NCBI GenBank assembly: GCA_037975125.1
Contig: CM075853.1
Span: 24,255,399-24,319,398, forward strand
DNA length: 64,000 nt
Direction: 5' to 3'
Origin: Latrodectus hesperus
Taxonomy: Eukaryota; Arthropoda; Arachnida; Araneae; Theridiidae
Shown here: one piece after another, positions 54,301-64,000 of the stretch
Layout of the letters: every line of letters begins with the position of its first letter
How positions within the stretch are numbered: the first letter of the stretch is position 1
The notes under the pieces: generated by a model
Database searches by the model: none
Seen by the model: the letters and a program-made list of their open reading frames with translations, nothing else
Told to the model about the DNA's origin: nothing
Made by a program: the position numbers and the translations under genes

Positions 54301-56986
54301 GGGACTAGTTAATTTGCTTTTACTAATATCTCATAGTCAAGTCTCTGTTGTGCTTGGATTTTCTGTGAAATAAGAAAATTTGGCAGTACAAAATTTAAAT
54401 AATCAATCAACTGTGTCTAACTGCATCTTAGATTATCACATCTGAAACAATGGTGGTGTCAACAATATAATTAGCAAAGACTACTTAGTTTTGGTGTTAG
54501 GCAAATTATAAATTATATTTAGATTAATTAAAACAGAAAAAGTTGTCAATAATAGAAAAAAAGCAAAAAATATTTCTCAAAAAATTAAACTGGAAATCAA
54601 AATTAAGCATTTGGAAGATATGAAACTTAAAAATCTACAATCAAGGAATTCTTCTTCAGATTGATCATCTGATTGTTGCAAATACTATCTTTTACAAAGT
54701 TGAAATAGTTACTCATTTTACTGCCACAATACTTATTTTTTTTCTTTGTTGCATTTAAATGGTGGGATTTAAATTCTCACAAAAAGAATTTGATTGCTTA
54801 AATTTCTCTTTTATACTACAAATGAAGCTATTCCATTTGGTAAAAACCTTTTACAAATTGCTTTATCAATACTTTATATTCAGTTATATTTCAAGATTAT
54901 ATATACATTAAAATTTAAAAAAAATATGTACCTAAGTAATAAGAAAAACTGCAACTATAAATGATGATTTTAAATACAGCATATATTAAAAAAAATCATT
55001 TGTTTAAATAATAGAACAGAAAATCTTATAAAATCCAAATTGCTTTAAAATTCATTAGCCATAATTTGTTGGTAGTTGGAAGCATCAAATGAATTGTGAG
55101 ATGTGTTTGGAAAAATTAGCTATTCATTTTTTATGATATATAATTTCTTATGTTTTTTAAATGCTTTCTTTAATTGGCTATAAAGATGGACCATTCACTT
55201 TGATTTTAAATCATGCCCTGACTGCTCTTTACTCAAAAGTTTTAATCAATCATATTAAAATACAATTAATGTTTAGTTTGATTTAGTACTTAACATAAAT
55301 TATAAATAGATTTTAATAAACGTTAAACAATTGCCTGTATTTGGAACAAGTCAACTATTTCAACCGACTCAGATCACTTACTTCTGCACTACGAGAATTT
55401 TTAATTTTAATTATGTTTTAAAAATATTTCTGAACAATGTAATTATAAGCATTTCATTAATTGTTAAACTGAATGAACATTTTCAATCTAGGAAACCTGG
55501 AGTGCATTTTGCTTCTTATCTAACATGATGAAAGACATTAATAAAAAGAATTTGTTGGATCAATACATAAATCAAAAATTCTAATTGAATATTTCTCCTT
55601 TTAATAAAAAAAAATTTTAAAAACAAATGAGTTTCTGAAATTATACTAAAATTTTGTGTAAGCAAATGATGATGGAAATTCTTGTTTTATTTCTAAAAAT
55701 TTATTGCGAATTATAGAATGCAATTTTGAAAATTTCCTATAACTTTATATTATATTAATGTTTTATTGACTTTTAAATACTTATGAAAATAATAGCGCCT
55801 TAATTGAGTGTAGTATCTTTATTAAAATTACTTAATTTTGTGTGATATAATTTTACATATTAATGTAGTGCAAAAATTAGATATAAACTGATGTTTTGAA
55901 GTTAAAACTGATGGTTTTTTTTTATAAATTTTCCTGAAGAAAATACCTGAAAATTGTTGGAACTTCAAATGAATTTGAATCATCTATTCAAAATGTAATT
56001 TAAATTATTCAAAGATATTTGTTGGATATAAGGTAGTTGCTTATTTTATATCAACATGAATTATATCATTGTGTAAATTTGACAGTGACACTGAATTTTG
56101 TTGTAATCATCAGCACCATATATGCTTTTATATGCATATTCAAAGGAATATTCAAATTTTGTTCTGTTGTATATTTTGTCTATGTAAAATTATTTTAAAT
56201 TTGAAAATCTCGTAGCATTAATCTTGACAGTCCCAGAGTACATATAAACATAATTTTAATTCTTTTTTCACACATCAATAAAATTCTTTTCCTAAAAAGC
56301 TTTAACATTTTATGTATTAAATGGAAAGAATCAATAAATTTTTCAGTTCAAAACCAAATATTCTTTACTTTTAATATATATACACTGTATTTTAAAATTA
56401 CAGTTTATGTTAAAAATATGTTGTTTGTTATATTAATATTTGTTACATTTAGTTAGTTAATATTAAAATCATGAAACATTTTGTTTTAACATGTATGGGA
56501 TTTTATTTTTAGTGTACCTTAATTACAAAAATAATTAAATCATTTTTTAATCTCTTAGCTTAAAATTCAAAGTTAATAAAATCATCTACTTAAAATCTGG
56601 CAAAGAAAACTAAAAATGTAAATTTTTTCATATTAATTTAATACTTTAAAAAATTACAAGAATTTCAAACATTTTATGAACATGGGGAGATAACTAAACA
56701 AATTGATATTTCCATATTATCAAATGTTTAAATAAATTTGTGAAATGAAAACAAGGTTTCAAATATAATAAAGTTATATTTATTTTTAATACAATGATTA
56801 ACAAGTAAAAACTGTTAATTAATATGATAAAAGCTTTAATTTCCCAAAAAAGTAATTTTAAATATTTGATATTAAACTCATTTTTATTATATTCAATCAA
56901 ATTCAAAGAAATTTTCGATTTGCAGTGAAAAATCATAAATTTTATAAGTAAATTACACAATTTAGATTTTGTTAAAAATCATAACT
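54301..56986. other. AT-rich intergenic region between micropeptide ORF and MPP10
   Basis: An open stretch at about 54535-54660 (KKAKNISQKIKLEIKIKHLE) is lysine-rich and may be more of the hAT-like repeat. Otherwise nothing recognised. Confidence 0.4.
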
Positions 56987-56992
56987 TTTATT
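56987..56992 (-). terminator. Poly(A) signal of the MPP10 gene
   Basis: AATAAA on the minus strand 42 bases after the stop codon, the first such signal downstream. It would give a 3' UTR of about 60-70 nt. Confidence 0.5.
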
Positions 56993-57033
56993 AACAAATA
57001 TAAATATTTTATACATTAATTCATATGAAAGAT

Positions 57034-57141
57034 TTACTTCCTTTTTCTTTTCTTAGATTGAGTAGGTTGAACTTTAGAAGTAACAGTTTCTTGTAGACGA
57101 GAAAAGAAATCTTTTGATGACTTGATCTTCTCACTACTTAC
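57034..57141 (-). CDS. MPHOSPH10: MPP10 last exon
   Basis: Encodes [20 protein letters not shown] then [15 protein letters not shown] and TAA at 57034-57036. The exon begins GTAAGTAG directly after tttaatttag, so a donor-like word sits on its first bases. Confidence 0.92.
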   Translation of the reverse strand, partial: VSSEKIKSSKDFFSRLQETVTSKVQPTQSKKRKRK

Positions 57142-60100
57142 CTAAATTAAAAAGTACAAGGCTTTAATAAACATAATGAAATTAAAGAATCTTCAATAAC
57201 CAAGCAAATATATTTAAATCATATCAATGTTTTTTTAATTAGAAATTTTTATGAGTTTGTGCAAATTATTTATTAAGTAATTTGAAGAAAAAAGATTTTT
57301 ATTTACAAATGCAACTTTGAATAAAATTCATTTATGATTGTCAAAATTGATTTTTAGTGAATTCTAAATGTAGACTTCTTAGCAATAACTTCTTTTAGTA
57401 TTTATTCCTTTCAGAATGCTTATGTTTATTACTCTTTGTCATGCTATCATGATAAATAATAAATTAAAAATTAAATTAAGTACAAAGATTTTCTCAAAGT
57501 TTAAAAAATGGACAGTATTTATTTTAAAAATGAAATTAGTGCATTTAAAATAGTAAACATACTATGATTGTCAAACAAATCATAAAATGAGAAAATTCAA
57601 TGATTTAAAAATAATTCCAGAGTTTATCAAATTAAATTATAGTAATTTGATCTTAACCATCCTTTGCTCTACAAGCATAAAGTTCCAATGTTTATTTTTT
57701 AATATAAAAGTACTATTTACTTTATAGTATTATATTAGTAATATTTTTAAGAATTCATTTTTTAAAATGGGATATTCATATACAGCATATATTCTTATCT
57801 ATTTGATATCCACACAATATATATATATTCTAATCAATCCAAAACTACTTTCCAAGAGAAATTTACATAAACGGCTGCAATCCATATACTATTGTTTCAA
57901 AAAAGTGAAATCTAGAAAATTATCAATAATTTAATTCTAAGATTCATAGCTAATATTTTTGAACAGTGGCTGAAATCAAAACAAGGAACTTTCACTCCTA
58001 AAAACAATGTTCTAACAGTAGGGGATAGTACTTTTATGCTTAAGCACTGTTCCCTAAAGATAAAACACTAATTGGCTAAATTATGAGCTTGGTAATTCTT
58101 AATTTTTTTACAATTTTAAACTAATCTAATTTGAATAATAATGATCACATTACTTAATGATACTCTTGTAAATACATTTAATATCTATGCAATGTGTTTG
58201 AAAAACAAATATGTTATTGTAATTTTAGAATCTAGGAGTGCTATTAACCCTTTCAGACGCACTACCCTTTAAAGTTGAATTATTAACAAAAAAATTTGTA
58301 GGTTGTCTATTTAGGCATATACGAGTATACAGTGAAAATTTTGTAAAGATTGCATGTACCATTTTGATTTTGTGGGTGTTCCATCACATGGAACACTGCG
58401 CCACAAAGGTCGTAAAAAGCAAGCATTGCAGTGAAGCCCATATACGCGTAAATGTTTTTGCACATGAATGAAAAAACAATGCATTATATCTGCCTAGCAG
58501 ATTTAGCATGGTCCAGGGTGCATCACAAGGCCTGCTACTCTACACCATAAATAAAATAAATCTGTACAATTTTTTTAGTTATCCAAGTAAGGTTTTGGGG
58601 CTGCATAGAGGAGCTTGGTTGAGATAAATCATCGCCATCATTTTCACAGGCATTCGACACAACATTATCAGACTGAGACTGATCAAGTGGTTTAGGAACA
58701 TATTTCTCTGTATCACTATCACTAGCCATATGTTCTGATTCACCAATACAGGGCAATTTTTGAAGTATTTTTATTGCTTCAGATGGACTAAAACCTCTAC
58801 GTGCCATTTATTTGCAATTAAAATATTAACTAGAAATTAAAATTATATTTATAAAAAGTAAACTAAAATTATATAAATTCAAAAATATATATATAAACAC
58901 AATATTTTAAAACGAATAGCAGTGAAAAGAAAAGTCAAGAGCATAAAAATAATGCTTCTCTTACTAGAGAGGATTCAAACAAACTGATCCTATACCACAC
59001 TGAAACTTCCAAATTCAAGAGGCCAATAAGGGTGTAGAAATATTATCCATATAAGTAATCCTTTCTTGCACATTCCTCAACATTAGTTTATTACACCCAA
59101 AAGAGAGAAAAAACAGTAAAAAATAAACCCATCTGTTCCCCTCAGCATTGAGTTCAAGGCTAATCGCGTAAAGGAAAAGTTCCGTTGCCGCGCAGTGTTT
59201 TAGGTGATGGAACACCTTGTTTTATCAGATAATTCTGTGTATACTTTATGCATAAGAAATTTTAAGTAATATACAATCAATAGTTCAAGGTACAGGCAAC
59301 AAAATAACATAGAAATTTCTTTTCAAACAATTATTTTAGTATAAGAAAAAAAATTCGGAAATATTCCTTCAAAATAAAGGAATTTAAATAATCTGCTATA
59401 ATTGAAAATTATTGATCGTCTTATGCAGTGATGCCATCTATCATTAAAAAAGAGAGTTTAAAGAACATTTTATACCAAATTTAATCTTTTTATCATAAAA
59501 TGCAACGATTTGGTAACAATTTAAAGTTTGGTGTTCCATCACCTAGAACACTGAACAGCAAAGGCTTAATAGTTAAACGATTATTATTTCCTGAAAATAC
59601 TTTTTAACTTATATACAGAAGACTATATTCAAATATAAAATAAATTTATTAACTATAATATGAATATTTCACTTAAGTAGAAAACTGTAGTATCGCAAAA
59701 TATCTTACATTAAGAATTTAATACAATTATAGTTTTCAGAAGAATGTTTTTTTAGAATCATTGAGAAATTAGAGGTAAAAATTAAATATATATTTGCATA
59801 GATTAGATACAAATAATATGTAGCATTAAATATTTTTATACATTATTTAACTAGTTTGCAATTATTGCAATTAACTAAACACTTCTATTAGATTTTTCTC
59901 TCTATTGAAAATTTATTTTCAAACACTTACTTCAGCTATTTTAGTATTTCGGTTTTGCTTTAGTTTCTTTATAATATTAATTTTTTCTTGATTTTTATCC
60001 TTAACAGAAAGAGGATCTTCTGGATTCTCAGATTGTGCTTTTTTGTATTTAATTTTTTGTAGCATTTTCTTCTTTCTTCGTTCTCGCTTACGATCAGTAT

Positions 60101-62656
60101 CAGTTCTTTCAGTGACTCCTTTGATAACACCTGTCTTTTTCTAAAAAACAAAACATCAAAATTGAATTTAAAATGTATTTATAAAATAATACTATACGTT
60201 GTCAAAGAATTAATATAAATGACTGACATTTCTTCCTTCAGAGAAACTCTACTCTCTCATTTACTAGTTAGAAAATTCAGCTTGTTTTTAGACATTTTCA
60301 ATAGATTTTATTTTAAAAATTATTCTTAACCAAATATGCAAATAATTATATACACGCAATATTTTTCATTCATTTCTGTAAGTAATAAAAATAAATAATT
60401 GCAAACCTTAATGAGACTATTTTTTATTTAAGTTAAAATTATTAATATGATTATTTCAAAAGCCTTCAATGAATTTACAGCTATAATAGTATATTTTTTA
60501 TTTAAGTAATCCACATACTATATAATACTGGATTATACATTGTATAAAATAATGAGTTGTTTTAGAGTTTTTAGACATTTCCAATAGATTCCTGTCTATT
60601 AAATTATTGAGTATTTCAAGATGTGTGTGACAATTTCTTTTCAAATATAAATACAATTACTCAAAACAAATACAACTATTAGATAGAGTTTAAAGAGTCC
60701 ATTGGTCATTGAAAAGACACTTTCTACCAGGCATATAAAATAATTTTTATTTCATTAATAATCAAATTTATTCCAATTCAATTGAACAAAATTTTCATCA
60801 AGAGAAACATAGAAAATATGTTTTAACTGAAAAATTTTATATTTAAATATTAATGTTCAAAGAATTTTATATAAAACAGCAGCAAATAGAAAAAGAATCA
60901 ATTAAAATCGCTCGTCTAAATTGCGCAACACATTTAGTTTTGTTTGGTACTTACTTCACTTCACTTTACATAAATTTAAATACTACTAAACCAAATTATC
61001 ATGAAATTATTGTAGCTGAATTAGATCCTTAAAACGTTTATACAAGTCAACAGTTAAGGATACAAAAAATTTAATATTGATCATGCTGCCATCTAATGGC
61101 AATATTAAAAACTAATACTAAATTTTTTGATAATTTTACTGAAAATTTTAAAATATTAAAACAAAAAAAATTATAAAATTTTGTAAAAAAAATAAATATA
61201 TCAAGGTAAGAAAAAATTCCAAGAGTAATTCATGATTTTCAAGGAGTCAAGTCAAAATTCCAGAAGTTTCAAGGGCCCTGAATTTTTTTTTTTTTTTTTA
61301 ATTTAAGGAGTTTCCAGGAGTTGTGCGAACACTGTATAAATATTATTTTATTAACACTTGAAATAGAATGCTCTCTCAAAAAATATTTTAGAATTAAAAT
61401 GCTGATTATCTTGAACATTAATTTATATTATCAATTATTATTTAATATTATAATTATACAAAACTTCAACTTAATATAAATACAAATTCACAGTAAAATA
61501 TTTCACTGAATAAATAGAAAAAATTAGCAATTGAAAAAATTTAACACGCACATATGCAAATGATATTAAAATTGATTTGTAATTTATGAGAGAAATGCAT
61601 GCATCAGTCAAAATAAGCATATGTAATGTTTATTACAATATGCCAATTTTCTGATTCCGAAATTAAGTATACATTTTAAAAAAGTCAATTATTAGTGACA
61701 AATGTCCTTCAATTACGAAAACTATTCTGTTAAGAAACTATGAATACTACTTATTATATCCAATGAATATATACATCTTGTGCTGTTCGAACAAGGCTTT
61801 TCTTTAAAGCCTATAATTAAAAAATAATTAGGATCGTTTAAAATCTCATGTGCTTAAAAAAATAGTTTTTACATGAATGAGTATCAGTATAGGAACCACC
61901 TACCAATCAAATCCCTAGGTTAGAAGCTAATTTTAAAAATTTGAAATGGACCATAGAAAATCAGATATAATCTTAAAATTAATCAAAATAAAACTAAAAT
62001 ATTCAACATGAATTCCACAAATTTACTAACTGAAAGAAATGTACATTGAAAAACAATAAGAAATGTACAAGAAAACAATAAATAAAATTATCACACATAT
62101 GTTAGTCCATAAAAAATTAACTTTTAAAATTCTAGTCACACAATGTAAATGAAACAACCACTATGTATATATAAAAGGAAAGAAGTCAGAATAACATTTA
62201 AAATCAAAACATTTTTCCACGCCACAGATAAATCTCATCATTGCATTTAAAAAATAGCAACTGAAAATAAGTGTATAAGTACCTACATTAAAGAGTCCCA
62301 TAAGGAATGAGTTCACTTAACATTAACTTACAGTTTATGTAGATGAGAACAATATGTGAGTTTGATATAATGTACAAAAATGCTAAACATTTTAAAATGA
62401 TTCTATTAGTCACTTTAAAGCAAATAAGTTTTTTTTTATTAAGATTACGTGAAATTTTTCATCAGATGGATAAATTGAATTAAAATTATAATTAATTCAT
62501 AAAAATTTAAAAGACAAAAAAATATTTTTATGACTAAAATATACAAACCTTTACTTCTTCAGGTGCCAATAAGGTAGCATCACTGACACTAGTAGGAGCT
62601 ACATCTTCAACAGTTATAGCTGGTAGATTATTAACTATTTTAATATCAGGTATAGC
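57034..62656 (-). CDS. MPHOSPH10: U3 snoRNP protein MPP10, C-terminal exons (partial)
   Basis: Three exons (62549-62656, 59941-range start 59931 to 60140, and 57034-57141) join in phase 0 and give 141 C-terminal residues plus stop. MPP10 is part of the small-subunit processome in the nucleolus, where with IMP3 and IMP4 it binds U3 snoRNA during 18S rRNA maturation. Diagnostic motifs are [13 protein letters not shown], the basic block [14 protein letters not shown] and the end [12 protein letters not shown] followed by a lysine/arginine tail (KKRKRK), in the same order as in human MPP10. The human protein is about 680 residues, so roughly four fifths of the gene lies beyond the right edge. The introns carry repeats, including a piggyBac-like element. 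Confidence 0.92.
57142..58243. other. Last MPP10 intron, left part
   Basis: AT-rich; nothing recognised. Confidence 0.5.
58376..58396. repeat. 21-bp hairpin unit of the piggyBac-like element
   Basis: GTGTTCCAT-CAC-ATGGAACAC, 9-bp perfect arms. Related units are at 59195-59215 (inverted) and 59531-59551. Confidence 0.85.
58535..58807 (-). pseudogene. piggyBac-type transposase N-terminal fragment
   Basis: Ninety codons starting [18 protein letters not shown], then an acidic, serine-rich stretch ([19 protein letters not shown]). This is the usual low-complexity N-terminus of piggyBac transposases, before any catalytic Asp. The rest is deleted. The assignment rests on this resemblance plus the TTAA ends. 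Confidence 0.6.
59931..60140 (-). CDS. MPHOSPH10: MPP10 exon, second from end
   Basis: Seventy codons from [20 protein letters not shown] to [11 protein letters not shown] highly basic nucleolar-type region. Acceptor ttttttag, donor GAA|gtaagt. Confidence 0.92.
60141..60689. other. MPP10 intron sequence
   Basis: AT-rich; no exon seen. Confidence 0.45.
60690..61340 (-). repeat. Dispersed hAT-like repeat, copy B
   Basis: Minus-strand copy ending in CAGTGTTCGCACAACTCC (reverse of 61323-61340), a hAT-type CAGTG end. Shares GCTGCCATCTAATGGCAATA and TTCACTTCACTTTACATAAA with copy C and, inverted, with copy A. Lies in an MPP10 intron. Confidence 0.72.
61341..62548. other. MPP10 intron sequence
   Basis: AT-rich; no exon, repeat family or RNA gene recognised. 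Confidence 0.45.
62549..62656 (-). CDS. MPHOSPH10: MPP10 exon, third from end
   Basis: Thirty-six codons: [18 protein letters not shown] then [18 protein letters not shown]. Flanked by atttttag and AAG|gtttgt, phase 0 both sides. SVSDA.LLAPEE is highly conserved in MPP10. Confidence 0.92.
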
Positions 62657-63300
62657 CTAAAAATAAAAAGTTAAGGTAAAAATTAATGTCATGTACTAAA
62701 TTTAATGTGCAAATATGCAATAACTTTTTGTAATTTTTAGAATTACTATGATTTAAACTTAAAGAGCAATTTAGTTCATTCAAACATTATTTTATAACAT
62801 AGTTGTAAAAATTCAATGACATGTATTTTGAAATTTTCATTTAACTGTCAAAATTACTGATTAATAAATAATATATCTGAATTAATTGTTGCAATATTTG
62901 TATTAATAACTTACACAAAAAAATGAAATTTGAAATAATTAATATATTTCTATGTTGTGCAGAATGATATTGTTTTTAAAATTAGAATTCACCAAGTTGA
63001 CTGAAAACTCAGTTTTAATTTTGAAATTATATGAATTGTACAAGAATTACATATGCCTCACATTATACTTGTTAAATTGTCATGAATATATTCCAATTGC
63101 TTTTATTTTTCAATGAATGAAACAATAAATTAAGTATTTATTTTTATAACTGAACCCTAATATTTTTCAAGAAAAAAATGAATTTTTATTCATGTTCATA
63201 AATGAAAATAGTTCAATAACAATACTGTTTTTAAAAATTTATTTCAACTTTTGTGAATTTCCATTAAATAATTTACAATATATTTGAAAATAAATACATG
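62657..63300. other. MPP10 intron sequence at the right edge
   Basis: AT-rich. No further MPP10 exon found between here and 64000. Confidence 0.45.
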
Positions 63301-64000
63301 CATTATCTATAAATGGCTAGTAAAAAAATTAATGTTAATTACAATTTTTATTTTTATCTTTAAGGAAAAAAAAACATCTCAAACATAAGACTTAATTTTT
63401 AATTCTGAAGGGAAAGTATGAATAATAATTTTTTCTCATCAATACAATCTTGAAATCTTCCAATCAGTTGTGTAATGATTTAAACTCTTACACAAAATTA
63501 CGAAATTCTTCTTTCTTTTTGGAATCACACAAAAGTCAATCTTTATATGGCTTTTTCAGAGTTCATTAGTCATTAAAAAGATACTTTCGATCAGGAATAT
63601 TAAGTAATTTATTTCAGCCTTTATTTCATTGATAAACAAAGTAACCTCTTTTCACTGAAATCATATGCTAATTTCACCAAGGAATATTTGGAAAAGTATA
63701 TTTAAACTAAAAAATTTTATACTTAAATATTGATATTCAGTGAATTTTATAAAATATAATAGATAGAAATGATTAAAATTGTCTCTCTGATTGCACCACA
63801 TGATGATCTAGTAGGAGATTACTTTTCTTCACTTCACACACATAAATCTAATATTACATCTGGTCCTGACTGAACTAGGTCATCATGAAGTTATTGTGGC
63901 TGAATGAATCTTTATTTTAGTCAAAAGTTATGCTAACAATAGCTACGAAATATCGATTGTGCTGCCATTTAATGGTAACATTAATAGCTAATATTCAATT
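63301..64000 (-). repeat. Dispersed hAT-like repeat, copy C (runs off the window)
   Basis: Aligns with copies A and B through GAGTTCATTAGTCATTAAAA, CTTCACTTCACACACATAAA, TATTGTGGCTGAATGA and GTGCTGCCATTTAATGGTAA. Left boundary approximate; the right end is outside. Confidence 0.7.

Larger units (their letters stand above)
58244..59569 (-). mobile_element. Non-autonomous piggyBac-like element
   Basis: TTAA at both ends (58244-58247 and 59566-59569), followed inward by CCCTTT and its counterpart GCCTTT. TTAA targets and CCCTTT-type ends are the mark of piggyBac. The minus strand keeps only the N-terminal part of a transposase ORF. A 21-bp hairpin unit occurs near both ends. Length 1.33 kb, well short of an autonomous element. 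Confidence 0.78.

Noticed and set aside
58238..58471. 77-codon plus-strand ORF
   Set aside because: Lies across the left end of the piggyBac-like element, including its TTAA and hairpin, so it is non-coding transposon end.

Overview
This is a eukaryotic, very AT-rich window with split genes, dinucleotide microsatellites and many degraded transposable elements. Gene content and mobile-element families suggest an arthropod, most likely a spider. The IS630/Tc1/mariner, RNase H-bearing LINE and tRNA-derived SINE families look like those I know from orb-weaver genomes. The spider assignment is inference; 'animal' is secure from the split SLC9B2 and MPP10 orthologues. Most long ORFs in the window are chance or repeat-derived, and the real genes were found by joining short exons at splice sites.

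Layout. (1) 0.7-6.7 kb, minus strand: the 5' half of a secreted trypsin-like serine protease gene. It has a signal-peptide exon, a 22-nt microexon, the start of the protease domain, the catalytic-His exon and one further probable exon; the Asp and Ser exons lie off the left edge. Its third intron (913-2160) is plain and its second (2224-5741) is full of (TA)n tracts, a perfect 228-bp palindrome, a 0.9-kb mariner-like element and a SINE. (2) 8.4-15.3 kb: a gene-free transposon graveyard with a 55-bp x 7 tandem array, a mariner transposase fossil split by a LINE fragment, SINEs and a 1.37-kb Tc1-like pseudogene with recognisable inverted ends. (3) 15.3-22.4 kb: AT-rich intergenic DNA with nothing recognisable. 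(4) 22.4-45.9 kb, minus strand: a complete 11-coding-exon gene for a sodium/proton antiporter of the NHA/SLC9B type (527 residues as reconstructed, all phases compatible). One intron has a GC donor. Its introns carry a 4.05-kb RNase H-bearing LINE with 12-bp target duplications, a Tc1 fossil, a SINE, a 5'-truncated LINE with 14-bp target duplications, and a 126-copy GT tract. (5) 48.5-53.3 kb: a possible divergent promoter and a short plus-strand gene for a 55-residue single-pass membrane protein that I do not recognise. (6) 57.0-62.7 kb, minus strand: the last three coding exons of MPP10 (MPHOSPH10, U3 snoRNP), with the rest of the gene beyond the right edge. A non-autonomous piggyBac-like element and copies of a dispersed hAT-like repeat lie in its introns.

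The genes are unrelated housekeeping or secreted functions with no operon-like logic. I see no convincing undescribed system. The strongest leads are the large perfect palindrome, the microexon and unusual activation site of the protease, the GC-AG intron, the micropeptide gene, the hairpin-repeat piggyBac element and a recursive-splice-like acceptor in MPP10.
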